Source: G963662985 sp963662985 (GTDB lineage Bacteria > Chloroflexota > Anaerolineae > Anaerolineales > UBA11579). Taken from it: 64,000 nt of DNA. Below the pieces are notes generated by a model. That model ran no database searches, had not been told where the DNA came from, and saw only the letters and a list, made by a program, of their open reading frames with translations. Below, piece by piece: positions 44,893-52,875 of this stretch (its first letter is position 1; every line of letters begins with the position of its first letter). Location of the stretch: contig OY760067.1 of NCBI GenBank assembly GCA_963662985.1, positions 2,108,001-2,172,000 on the forward strand. The letters run 5' to 3'. A program made the position numbers and the translations under genes.

Positions 44893-45948
44893 TTAGAATT
44901 CTATATCATTATAAATAATTTCTTTTAATTTTGGCAAATCAAGATCATCTTCGATGAATTTTTTTGCTGATAAAGTGTTTATATTAATTCTTTCTTCTTT
45001 AATATTTATAGCATTTTTTATTATTGATTTTCTTTCATTTATATTTTCTTCTTTGTCACCTGTATTTGAAACATCAAGTATGATAATTTCTTGGTTTTTA
45101 TGGCTTGATTGTTCAATTATTTTATTTATATAGTCATCACCAAAACTATATCCAATACAAATAAGTAATAAAGCGTTTTCTAATTTATTTCTAAATTCTG
45201 ATACCATAAAAAAATAAGGGTCAATAGGTTGAAGTTTCATTTTCTCACCAAAAATCATTACTTTTTGATAATCTTCATCTGAAATTGGACCATCAGCCTT
45301 CGTACATGTTCCTTCGTCATTATACCAATTGATTGAACCATGTAATTTATATAAATGAAATTTTTTTTCTGAATTATTATCCTTAAATGTAGTTCCAACC
45401 CATTTCATATCATCAAATCCTGTTTCAATAGATAAATCCCCTATAGCATTTTCGAAACACATGTCATAATTTAAGCTAAAAATTTCTAATGGGAATTCAT
45501 ATTCATTTTGAAATTCAATAAATTTTTTGAAATATGAAGCCTTACTATAACTTGTAATACTAATCCATGAATTAAATAATCTTTTTCTTATTTCTGATTC
45601 AAAAGCTTTTAAATTAATAAATCCCTCACCAGCTAATTCAAGAAATTTAAAATTCCAATTTGCAATAAAAGGATACAAAGTATTTTCTTCACTTCTAACC
45701 AAGTCACTTATAACAATCATTAATTCTTCTATATTTAAATATTTTGAAAAATTACCTTTTAATCCCTTAGAAAATAGAATTGCACTTTTTAAGTAATAAT
45801 ACAAATCTTTATATTTACTCCAAGTATCTTGAATCAATGTATTTTCAATTTCTGAAATCATTTCACTGGTAATCTTAATTCCTGCTTCCTTACTGGCCCC
45901 AGCTCCAAATAAAAAAATTATAGAATCACTTCGAATACTTTCTGACAT
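44893..45948 (-). CDS. SIR2-domain protein, predicted NADase effector of an Argonaute system
   Basis: 351 residues. NAD-binding motifs are FGAGAS (14-19), SLNYD (158-162) with the expected catalytic Asn, LHGSINW (202-208) with the catalytic His, and IGYSFGDD (265-272). There is no Cys4 zinc module, so it belongs to the SIR2-like NADase group of defence systems rather than to deacetylases. Nothing after the SIR2 domain is long enough for an APAZ domain. It starts 13 bases after the Argonaute stop codon, with GAGG upstream, and is probably co-translated. It is A+T-rich with many Asn, Lys and Ile, unlike flanking genes. Predicted action: deplete NAD+ when the Argonaute senses foreign nucleic acid. 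Confidence 0.85.
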   Translation of the reverse strand: MSESIRSDSIIFLFGAGASKEAGIKITSEMISEIENTLIQDTWSKYKDLYYYLKSAILFSKGLKGNFSKYLNIEELMIVISDLVRSEENTLYPFIANWNFKFLELAGEGFINLKAFESEIRKRLFNSWISITSYSKASYFKKFIEFQNEYEFPLEIFSLNYDMCFENAIGDLSIETGFDDMKWVGTTFKDNNSEKKFHLYKLHGSINWYNDEGTCTKADGPISDEDYQKVMIFGEKMKLQPIDPYFFMVSEFRNKLENALLLICIGYSFGDDYINKIIEQSSHKNQEIIILDVSNTGDKEENINERKSIIKNAINIKEERININTLSAKKFIEDDLDLPKLKEIIYNDIEF

Positions 45949-45961
45949 AATTAAAGTACCT

Positions 45962-47824
45962 CTATAAGAACCATGGTTGATCTAATTCTGAAACATCTAA
46001 TTCTTCGTTAAAATGATTTCGAATATTTGCAATGAATCTACTAATTAATTGAGGATAATATATAGAAATTGGAAGTTTTTTTGCGTTGAAACCTCTCCAA
46101 TTTGCACCAGATAAATTAATTAATTCTTGTAAATATTCTTTTTTATTGTTTTCAATATTCTTATCAGAGATAAATTCAAACTTTACATATAAAGGTGTAG
46201 CTGGTCTTCTGACTACATTTTCTTTTCCATATTGCAAACCTTCAAACCACACTAGATATTCATTATCACTTATTTCAATATAAGAACTTTCATATGGAAC
46301 TTTTGAATTATTATTTGCAAATCCAAAAAAATCACTTTTATCATTGATTCTTATAACTACAAAAGAAATTCCTGTATTTATATGTTCTTGTAATATGGAC
46401 TTTATTCTTTTATATTCATTATTTCTCATTTTACGGGGAATATGCAATGAACAATATTTAATTTTTGATAAGTCAATGTTTAAAAGCAAATTATTCAAAT
46501 TATTTTCAAATTCGTTTAAATATTCGTTTTCATCACTATTTTCACCTAAAACATTTAGTTTTTTATAAATACCAGATGAATCTAAGCTTATTGAATATGA
46601 TAAATATTTTTCAATTTTTCCTACGTTGTTTCTTTTATGAGCTTCTCCAAAACCGAATATAATTTTTTCATTATTATTCTTTGAACTCATTATCCATGGT
46701 ATTCCTTTTAGTTTTGCAAATATTCCTAATGCTATATTTGAAATAGCCCACTTTAATCCATTATTTTTATATATTTGCTCAATCGTAACAACTTGGACAG
46801 ATATTTTCAATTTACATGCTAGATATTTCAATTTAAAATACAAATCTGAATCATTTTTTTTGATTAATGCAACAACAGTAATATTTGAATAATCTCTTTT
46901 TAAATTGTTTATTTTTTCTTTAAAGTGAGTTTCATTAAAATTTTGAAAATTATCTAATTTATATTTTTCAATCTCAGAAATGTCGATTTTATATTTAAAT
47001 ATTTTTTCAAAACCTTGAAAAGTATTTGGATAAGTTTCACCAACTAAAGCTTTATATAAATCATTTGCTGCATAATTATTTTTATTCTCATAAAGAAATA
47101 CAATTTTTGTTTTATTTATGTCTTGAATATTTTGATATGGGCCAAAGTTTTTTAAGCCCATGAATTGAGAATTAGAATTTCTATTGTTTGAAAATAAATA
47201 ATTTTTAATTTCTAAACTATGAGTTGGAAAATTTAAAAAAGTTTTATTGATATTTAGTTCTGGGATATTGAATAATTTATTATTGTTTTCTATAAATAAT
47301 TTAATTTTATTGTATTTATTTATATAATAATCCTTATTTTCAAATCCTTTTGAGTCTAAAGTTAAACTATAAAATAAGGTTTTAGGTGATCTTTCATGTC
47401 CTGGTTTAGGAGAAAATTTGTAATTAATAATTATTCCAAATTGAATTTTATTATTTAAATCTGAAAAATAAGGTTTAATAATATATGTCTCAAACCCTTC
47501 ATTATATTCTTTAGTTTTTATTTCGATTCTTTGATTAAATTTATAAAATTTTTCGTAATTAATGTTTAATTCTTCTAACCTTTCTTCAATTTTGAATAAA
47601 ATATAATTCTTTGTAATATTTTTATTTGTTGTATTATTACATTTAAATAATTCAAAATCATCTTTTTTAATAAAAGATACAATATAAGGTAATTTTTCAT
47701 CATTTTCAAAAAAAAGGTATATTTTAGAATCATTCGATATTTTTTCTTTAGAAATATTTTTTTTCCTATATATAACAAAAGAGTCAATATTTACGGGTAA
47801 AAAATTTAAATTTATTGAGTTCAT
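45962..47824 (-). CDS. Catalytically inactive prokaryotic Argonaute (PIWI domain) of unusual length
   Basis: 620 residues. Residues 1-220 are an N-terminal region without recognised motifs; GLKNFGPY (223-230) marks the entry to the MID domain. A guide 5'-phosphate pocket of the YK type is visible as Tyr329, Lys333, Gln344 and Lys371 at the expected spacing. In the PIWI domain the first catalytic Asp is lost (IIFGFGEAH, 388-396) and the Asp of the IHRDG-like block is Pro (SLHIPRK, 459-465). The C-terminal LPISIYYPQLISRFI is typical of PIWI. So it should bind but not cut nucleic acids. It is longer than short Argonautes (about 500) and shorter than most long ones (700 or more). Confidence 0.85.
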   Translation of the reverse strand: MNSINLNFLPVNIDSFVIYRKKNISKEKISNDSKIYLFFENDEKLPYIVSFIKKDDFELFKCNNTTNKNITKNYILFKIEERLEELNINYEKFYKFNQRIEIKTKEYNEGFETYIIKPYFSDLNNKIQFGIIINYKFSPKPGHERSPKTLFYSLTLDSKGFENKDYYINKYNKIKLFIENNNKLFNIPELNINKTFLNFPTHSLEIKNYLFSNNRNSNSQFMGLKNFGPYQNIQDINKTKIVFLYENKNNYAANDLYKALVGETYPNTFQGFEKIFKYKIDISEIEKYKLDNFQNFNETHFKEKINNLKRDYSNITVVALIKKNDSDLYFKLKYLACKLKISVQVVTIEQIYKNNGLKWAISNIALGIFAKLKGIPWIMSSKNNNEKIIFGFGEAHKRNNVGKIEKYLSYSISLDSSGIYKKLNVLGENSDENEYLNEFENNLNNLLLNIDLSKIKYCSLHIPRKMRNNEYKRIKSILQEHINTGISFVVIRINDKSDFFGFANNNSKVPYESSYIEISDNEYLVWFEGLQYGKENVVRRPATPLYVKFEFISDKNIENNKKEYLQELINLSGANWRGFNAKKLPISIYYPQLISRFIANIRNHFNEELDVSELDQPWFL

Positions 47825-47840
47825 AAGCTTTCTCCCTTAT

Positions 47841-47866
47841 TAACTTATTATAACTTATTAATTATA
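47841..47866 (-). promoter_or_regulatory. Promoter of the Argonaute-SIR2 operon with a tandem decamer
   Basis: On the minus strand a -10 TATAAT lies at 47866-47861 with no good -35. Directly downstream, overlapping the predicted transcription start, the plus strand carries TAACTTATTA twice in a row (47841-47850 and 47851-47860). GGGAGA serves as ribosome binding site before the ATG. The doubled decamer is a candidate operator. Confidence 0.5.
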
Positions 47867-48060
47867 GTCGTAATTAAATTTACTTTACTTAATTATTGAC
47901 ATAATTTAGGTCTCTTACATAAAAAACGACAAGTTTTTTTTACTCCTCCCTCCTATAGCGATAAAACAGAATGGTTTGTTTGGGGGCTTCGCTTGAAAAG
48001 GGCGTGGTTTGGTGATTGTAATTTTAGTATTTTTATCGTTCTTATTTTGTTTAAATATAA

Positions 48061-48084
48061 AAAGCCAAACGATTGCTTGGCTTT
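48061..48084 (-). terminator. Terminator of the nucleoside phosphorylase pair
   Basis: AAAGCCAA / TTGGCTTT stem with a T-run on the minus strand (and another on the plus strand), just after the stop of the first phosphorylase gene. Confidence 0.75.
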
Positions 48085-48091
48085 GTTTTTT

Positions 48092-48859
48092 TTAGAATTC
48101 GGAGCAGATTTCGAGGGCGAGGTTGAGGAGGTTCATACGGAGGTCTTCTTGGGAGTCCCAGCTGCGGTCGTCCCAGTCGTCGCCACTGACGTCGTCTCCG
48201 GCGTAGAGGATTTGGCCGAGGTTGATTTTGCGGAATTGGGCGACGGCGAAGAGGGTGGCGGCTTCCATTTCGACTACGAGGGCGCCTTCGGATTTGCGGA
48301 GGTCGACTTTTTCTTTGGTTTCACGGAAGAATGCGTCTGTGGTCCATGTTTTGCCGATTTGGTGTTTGATGTTGCGCTGGGTGAGGGCGTCGACGATTTT
48401 TTGAACCATGATGGGATCGGCTTCAACTTCACGGGAGGGGGGGAGGTAGTGATAGGAGGTGCCTTCGTCACGGATGGCGGAATTGGGGATGAGGAGGTGT
48501 CCAAGGCCGAGATCTTCGGTGAGGGCGCCAGCGCCACCTAGGACGAGAAAGTTTTCGCCGCCGATGGCGTTGAGGATTTCTAGGGAAATGGCAATGCCGG
48601 GGCCTCCGAGAAAGCCTTGAAGGAGGGTGACGGGAGTGCCGTTGACGTCTATTTGGTAGACGGGGAGATGCATGGTTTCGATGGGGATGGTGTAGATGGT
48701 TTCGAGCTTGCCTTGTTGGTCGAGCTTTTCGATGGCTTCGTGGAAGAAGCAGATGAGGCAGTTTTTGGGGATGTTGAGGTGGGGATGATTTTTGTCGGGT
48801 TCGATGATGGCAGTGCGTTTGTCGGAATATTCTAGGAGGGGAATGTGTTGTTTTTGCAT
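48092..48859 (-). CDS. Nucleoside phosphorylase family protein, copy 1
   Basis: 255 residues of the PNP/UDP phosphorylase superfamily. Core blocks are GFLGGPGIAISLEIL, FLVLGGAGALTEDLGLGHLLIP, GTSYHYLPPSREVEAD, WTTDAFFRET and EMEAATLFAVAQ (the Glu-Met-Glu of the ribose site). It probably splits a nucleoside with phosphate; base preference is unknown. Its start is preceded by AGAAAGAACC, almost the same leader as copy 2, 13 bases upstream on the same strand. Confidence 0.85.
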   Translation of the reverse strand: MQKQHIPLLEYSDKRTAIIEPDKNHPHLNIPKNCLICFFHEAIEKLDQQGKLETIYTIPIETMHLPVYQIDVNGTPVTLLQGFLGGPGIAISLEILNAIGGENFLVLGGAGALTEDLGLGHLLIPNSAIRDEGTSYHYLPPSREVEADPIMVQKIVDALTQRNIKHQIGKTWTTDAFFRETKEKVDLRKSEGALVVEMEAATLFAVAQFRKINLGQILYAGDDVSGDDWDDRSWDSQEDLRMNLLNLALEICSEF

Positions 48860-48872
48860 GGGTTCTTTCTCT

Positions 48873-49640
48873 CTATAGGTTTCTACATATGGTTAGGCTA
48901 GTTTCTAAAAGTAGGTTGCGAACATCTTTGCGATCGGTCCAGTTGCGTTTGTCCCAATGGGTGCCACTGACGTCGTCGCCGGCGTAGAGGATTTGGCCGA
49001 GATGGATGTTGCGGAATTGGGCGACAGCAAAATAGGTGGCGGCTTCCATTTCTACGGTGAGAGCACCTTCGGCTCTACGTTGTTTGACTTTGGCGTGGGT
49101 TTCGCGAAAGAATGCGTCTGTGGTCCATGTTTTGCCGAGGATGTGGGGGATGTTTTGGGCGGTGAGGGTGGCTAGGATGGTGTTGAGGGCGTGGGGGTTC
49201 ATGGCGACTTCGCGGGAGGGGGGGAGATAGTGATGGGAAGCACCTTCGTCGCGGATTGCGGCGGTGGGGATGATGAGGTTGCCGACGGGGAGGTTGGGAT
49301 CGAGGACGCCTGCGCCTCCGATGACGATGACTTTGGTGACACCGTTGGAGTAGAGGCGTTCGAGGTAGGTGGCGGCATTGGCGGAGCCGAGTTGTCCGGG
49401 GATGATGACGACAGGGTTGGGGTCTGTGGTTTGGTAGATGGGGAGGTCGATGATTTCTCCGGGGAATACGGTTACTTGGGTGAGGCGGCCTTGGTCTAGG
49501 AGGGCTTGAATGGCTTCGCGGAAGTAGCAGATGATGGCACGGGGTGGGATGGAGACGGGGAGTTTGGGGATGGTGTGCGGGTTGATTACCGCGTCTTGGG
49601 CGGGGTCAAATTCTAAGATGGGAAAGTCTGCTTGGTTCAT
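48873..49640 (-). CDS. Nucleoside phosphorylase family protein, copy 2
   Basis: 255 residues, the same length as copy 1 and clearly its paralogue: GQLGSANAATYLERL, VIVIGGAGVLDPNLPVGNLIIP, ASHHYLPPSREVAMN, GKTWTTDAFFRET, EMEAATYFAVAQF and LGQILYAGDDVSG. The start at 49640 is fixed by similarity to copy 1 and by AGAAAGAACC upstream; the open frame continues far upstream but as a low-complexity antisense shadow. It is the first gene of the pair. Confidence 0.85.
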   Translation of the reverse strand: MNQADFPILEFDPAQDAVINPHTIPKLPVSIPPRAIICYFREAIQALLDQGRLTQVTVFPGEIIDLPIYQTTDPNPVVIIPGQLGSANAATYLERLYSNGVTKVIVIGGAGVLDPNLPVGNLIIPTAAIRDEGASHHYLPPSREVAMNPHALNTILATLTAQNIPHILGKTWTTDAFFRETHAKVKQRRAEGALTVEMEAATYFAVAQFRNIHLGQILYAGDDVSGTHWDKRNWTDRKDVRNLLLETSLTICRNL

Positions 49641-49789
49641 GTTCGGTTCTTTCTGCTTTTTTGGCAACTTGAGTAGTATAGCGGAGGGGTGGGAGGGGGT
49701 CAATTCTTTGGGGGATGTTGAAAATGATGTCTGACAATTGCGCGTAGCCGATTTTTTGTTTAGGGAGATGATGGATAGTGGGGAAGAAA

Positions 49790-49817
49790 AAAACCTCTCC
49801 AGAATTGAAGAGGTTTT
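49790..49817 (-). terminator. Terminator after the PAP2 gene
   Basis: AAAACCTCT / AGAGGTTTT stem with a T-run on the minus strand. Confidence 0.8.
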
Positions 49818-49837
49818 GAGATGTTTTTGTTTAAATG

Positions 49838-50698
49838 TTAGTCGCGCTTTTTGGCTTGTTTGGAGAGGTTGAGTTTGATGAAGAGCCAAGGGGCGGCGAC
49901 GATGCCGGCGAGGCCGGTGAAGAAGTAGCGAAGGAAGTGGAAGAAGAGTTGGTCGGGGAAGATATATTTGAGGCCCTCTTTGAAGAGGAGGGTGACGGCG
50001 AGACCGAGGATGACTTTGAGGATTTGTTTCCACCAATCTGCTTGGGTGGTGAAACGGATATATTTGGTTTCGAGGTAGTAGGCGAGGGGGAAGGAGACGA
50101 GGAGGCCAGCCATTTTGAAGTAGGAGGCATCGGCGAAGATGAGAAGGCCGACGATGGCGATGAAGGCTAAGAGGGGGAGCCAAAAGGTTTCGCGTTTTTC
50201 AGTGACGCGATCCATGACCCAGTTGCTGAAGTAGGTGATGAGGATGGCGAGGCCAATAGCAGCGGCGATGTCAGCGGGGGTGTGGACGGAGAGGTAGACG
50301 CGGGAGAAGGCGATGAGGACGATCATGATGATGGAGAGGGCGCGGAGCCATTTTTTCTCGTATTTGTCGAAGAGGGAGAACCATAGGGTGGCACCACCTT
50401 GGGTGTGCCCGGAGGGGAAGGAGTAGCCGGTGGCGGTTTCTTGACGGATGGGGACGATGCGCTCGTCTAAGGTCCAGGGGCGGGGGGTTTTGAAGGATAG
50501 TTTGATGGCGGCGTTGGTGACGGAGGAGAGGATGATGGCGAGGCCGAGACGGTAGCCGTATTCTTTGTTGATGACCCAGAGGAAGATGCAGAGAGCGGCG
50601 ATGAGGACGTATTCTTCGGCTGAGATGGTGATGAGTTCAACTAATTTGTTGAGGAAGGGGGTGCGGAAATTTTGTAACCAGACCATGAAATCTAACAT
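49838..50698 (-). CDS. PAP2 family membrane phosphatase
   Basis: 286 residues with about seven to eight membrane helices. The three phosphatase motifs are KLSFKTPRP, YSFPSGHTQGG and SRVYLSVHTPADI. Such enzymes dephosphorylate lipid phosphates (for example undecaprenyl pyrophosphate) at the membrane; the substrate here is unknown. The start at 50698 follows AAGGAG; the frame upstream runs into the heptamer repeat and is not part of the protein. It is divergent from the GPP34-like gene. Confidence 0.92.
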   Translation of the reverse strand: MLDFMVWLQNFRTPFLNKLVELITISAEEYVLIAALCIFLWVINKEYGYRLGLAIILSSVTNAAIKLSFKTPRPWTLDERIVPIRQETATGYSFPSGHTQGGATLWFSLFDKYEKKWLRALSIIMIVLIAFSRVYLSVHTPADIAAAIGLAILITYFSNWVMDRVTEKRETFWLPLLAFIAIVGLLIFADASYFKMAGLLVSFPLAYYLETKYIRFTTQADWWKQILKVILGLAVTLLFKEGLKYIFPDQLFFHFLRYFFTGLAGIVAAPWLFIKLNLSKQAKKRD

Positions 50699-50790
50699 TG
50701 TGGAGGTCTCCTTTGAGGAAATTTGTTTTCTGTTTTTAGTATAGGGAAGTGGAGCGGGGATGTCAAATTTTTTTAAAGTGGGTTTGCAGA

Positions 50791-50818
50791 TTGACTTTTG
50801 GGGGGCATCTGTTATTAT
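50791..50818 (+). promoter_or_regulatory. Promoter of the GPP34-like gene
   Basis: TTGACT (50791-50796) and TATTAT (50813-50818), 16 bases apart. Transcription would begin at about 50825, the first base of the heptamer repeat. Confidence 0.6.
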
Positions 50819-50824
50819 TATATC

Positions 50825-50873
50825 GTAAGTAGTAAGTAGTAAGTAGTAAGTAGTAAGTAGTAAGTAGTAAGTA
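50825..50873. repeat. Heptanucleotide microsatellite, seven perfect GTAAGTA units
   Basis: Seven exact tandem copies of GTAAGTA in the divergent region, lying between the predicted promoter and the ribosome binding site (AGAGG) of the gene at 50900. Perfect short repeats of this kind change copy number by slipped-strand mispairing. Confidence 0.95.
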
Positions 50874-50899
50874 ATTAGTTTATATAAAGAGGTAAAAAA

Positions 50900-51556
50900 A
50901 TGAAGAATATGTCGATTCCACAAGAGTTTATGGTTTGTGCAGTGAATTCAAAAGGTGTGTTATCTGGTGTGGAAACAGAGAAAATGGTGAATTTTTTGAT
51001 TGCTTGTTTGCTGGAGATGAGACTTGAAGGGATTATTTCTATTGCAGATAAGAAGATTGATTTGATGGGTGATTTGCCTGAGAATTTGAATTATTTGGGT
51101 ACGTTGTATGATTATCTTGATGAACGGAAACCGGTTAAGATTGAAAAAGTGATTGATGCATTTTGTGTTTCTGCGTCTAAGAAAACTTTTGGGGCTCTTT
51201 TTAATGATGTGGGGCGCTCCCTTGAAAAAGAAGGTATGGTTAGTGTGGTGAAGGTTGGGTTGTTTAAGAGAAAAACCGGGTATGTGCCTGCGAAGGAAAC
51301 GATTGTGCGGGTGATTAATATGATTCGTTCTGAATTGTTGGAAGATGGGGTGATGAGTGAGGATGCTTCTATTTTGGCAATTCTTTTGAATAATAGTAAT
51401 AGTTTGAAAAATTATTTTTCAAAATTCGAGCAAAATGATATTAAGGAAAAGTTGAAAGAAATTGATAAGACTGAAGCGGGGGCAATTGCGAAGGAAATGC
51501 TGGATTATTTTAATGCTATTATTGCTACGATTGTTGTGATTGCAGCTGCGAGTTAA
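50900..51556 (+). CDS. GPP34 (GOLPH3/Vps74)-like protein, possible
   Basis: 218 residues, mainly helical. The N-terminal pattern EFMVCAVNSKGVLSGVETEKMVNFLIACLLEMRLEGIIS, read in pieces, matches the GPP34 plan of a short strand, a Gly turn and the LxxxLLxELxLxGxI helix. The middle LFKRKTGYVPA would be the region before the substrate helix. In eukaryotes the family binds phosphoinositides; bacterial roles are unknown. AGAGG supports the ATG. It is followed after 13 bases by a small HTH protein gene. Confidence 0.5.
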   Translation: MKNMSIPQEFMVCAVNSKGVLSGVETEKMVNFLIACLLEMRLEGIISIADKKIDLMGDLPENLNYLGTLYDYLDERKPVKIEKVIDAFCVSASKKTFGALFNDVGRSLEKEGMVSVVKVGLFKRKTGYVPAKETIVRVINMIRSELLEDGVMSEDASILAILLNNSNSLKNYFSKFEQNDIKEKLKEIDKTEAGAIAKEMLDYFNAIIATIVVIAAAS

Positions 51557-51569
51557 GAGAGAAGTTGTT

Positions 51570-51833
51570 ATGTCCCGAAAAAGAAGTATGGAAGTGATTG
51601 AACAGGCTGATTATGTGACGATTGGGGAGCTTTCTCGATTGACGGATGTTCGATATAGTACGCTGAAATACTATACGGAGGAGGGGCTTTTGCAATTTGA
51701 GCAAGCAGAAGAAAATTTAACGAGACGGTATAAGCGTGAAGAGAGTGTGGCACAGATTCAGCGATTGCGTGAATTGCGTAAGATGGGGAATACAATTGCA
51801 GAGATAAAGACTTTGTTGTTTGCTGAGGATTAA
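51570..51833 (+). CDS. MerR-type helix-turn-helix protein, short
   Basis: 87 residues. VTIGELSRLTDVRYSTLKYYTEEGLL is the MerR winged-helix motif (about residues 16-41), followed by RRYKREESVAQIQRLRELRKMGNTIAEIKTLL in two stretches. There is no C-terminal sensing domain, so it is a minimal DNA-binding protein. The ATG at 51570 sits in AGAGAAG context. It may regulate its own operon. Confidence 0.82.
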   Translation: MSRKRSMEVIEQADYVTIGELSRLTDVRYSTLKYYTEEGLLQFEQAEENLTRRYKREESVAQIQRLRELRKMGNTIAEIKTLLFAED

Positions 51834-51848
51834 TTAATGGCTGATAAA

Positions 51849-51882
51849 AAAGGACTTTGTGAAAAATAGCAAAGTTCTTTTT
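51849..51882 (+). terminator. Terminator after the HTH gene
   Basis: AAAGGACTTTG / CAAAGTTCTTT stem (one G-U) followed by T residues. Confidence 0.75.
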
Positions 51883-51981
51883 ATAATTTATGTTTGATGG
51901 GAAATTTAAGATTTGTAATTTGCTTATTTTTGTGATTCTCTTATAATTATGGTACTTAAATTTCAAGGAGGGCATTTGGTA

Positions 51982-52827
51982 ATGAATAGTTATCAGAAGA
52001 AAATAATTGGAAAAAGTATGGATTGCCAGAAAGTAAATTTGGCGGAAAACCTGGATCGAAATGACCGAATGTATAACTATAATCGCAAATTAAACAACGG
52101 AGATGTTTTAAGGTTAATCTTAGGATTTGTTTTTATTGATTTTTTATTTTTTGGCTCTTATTTTTTGGTGTTTAAGTCTAGTGGTGGAATTAAATTTTGG
52201 ATTTTAATGGGAATTGTCCATATTTTTGATTTATTTTTGTTGTTAATTAATAAGAAAATCAAGAGCACTTTTTTGCGATATTTGTTTTTTATTTTTCATC
52301 CTGCTTTTTTCTTCTTGGTGAATATGGTATTTATTGGGTTTATGTATTCTAGTTTGGGGGCATATTTTTACTACTATTATTTAATTATTTTAATTGGATT
52401 CTTTTTGTTGTTTGTTCCTTATTTAATTTCAATGGAAAAATGTGTAAGTATTTTTGAAATATTTAATATGAAACCTGAAGGACATGAAGCAATGACAGGT
52501 GAAGAATTATTAAATGCCACTACCAAACAAAAATCCTATAAATGGATTATGTATCCTATATTGATTGCGTTTATTTTTCCATTTTCACGTTGGTTTGCCT
52601 TTTTGATGTTATTTGTTATGATTATGCTTTTTGTGGCGTTCCAGATGCGGATTGCTTCGAAGAAGTATAAGGATCAGAAGAAGGGCTTGGTTCCGATGGA
52701 TGACTTTGTGGCGCTGGAAGCTGAGATGAAGGCTGCTGGGTTTGAGAAATTGAATGAAGCTGTTGAAAGCGAAAACCTTGAAGAACTTGAAGGATTGGAT
52801 GGGCTTGAAGAATTAGCAGATTTTTGA
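51982..52827 (+). CDS. Tandem-duplicate membrane protein A, unknown function
   Basis: 281 residues. A cytoplasmic N-terminus with LDRNDRMYNYNRKLN is followed by about six membrane helices, a cytoplasmic loop (MEKCVSIFEIFNMKPEGHEA), and a tail with KKYKDQKKGLVPMDDFVA and an acidic Leu-rich end (LEELEGLDGLEELADF). No known family recognised. AAGGAGG lies ahead of the ATG at 51982. Its paralogue follows; both have the same kind of start region and the same terminator palindrome. Confidence 0.7.
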   Translation: MNSYQKKIIGKSMDCQKVNLAENLDRNDRMYNYNRKLNNGDVLRLILGFVFIDFLFFGSYFLVFKSSGGIKFWILMGIVHIFDLFLLLINKKIKSTFLRYLFFIFHPAFFFLVNMVFIGFMYSSLGAYFYYYYLIILIGFFLLFVPYLISMEKCVSIFEIFNMKPEGHEAMTGEELLNATTKQKSYKWIMYPILIAFIFPFSRWFAFLMLFVMIMLFVAFQMRIASKKYKDQKKGLVPMDDFVALEAEMKAAGFEKLNEAVESENLEELEGLDGLEELADF

Positions 52828-52847
52828 TTAAGTAATGAATACAAGAG

Positions 52848-52875
52848 AAAGAAGAAGCAATTGCTTCTTCTTTTT
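52848..52875 (+). terminator. Palindromic terminator A
   Basis: Perfect 26-base palindrome with core GAAGCAATTGCTTC, followed by T residues. The same palindrome occurs after paralogue B. Confidence 0.85.

Noticed and set aside
44893..45948. SIR2 protein as a classical sirtuin deacetylase
   Set aside because: No Cys4 zinc module; motif spacing fits the SIR2-like NADases of defence systems, and it is coupled to an Argonaute gene.
45962..47824. Argonaute as an active nuclease
   Set aside because: At the two catalytic blocks that can be aligned the acidic residues are replaced (Gly393 region and Pro463).
44893..48091. Transposon or integrative element carrying the defence genes
   Set aside because: No transposase, integrase, terminal inverted repeat or target duplication could be seen.
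49641..50183. N-terminal extension of the second nucleoside phosphorylase
   Set aside because: His/Pro/Arg-rich antisense of the PAP2 gene; similarity to the first paralogue and the leader place the start at 49640.
50825..50873. Heptamer repeat as a CRISPR or coding repeat
   Set aside because: Seven-base units with no spacers, lying outside any supported gene; the minus-strand open frame through it is an upstream extension of the PAP2 gene without a start signal.
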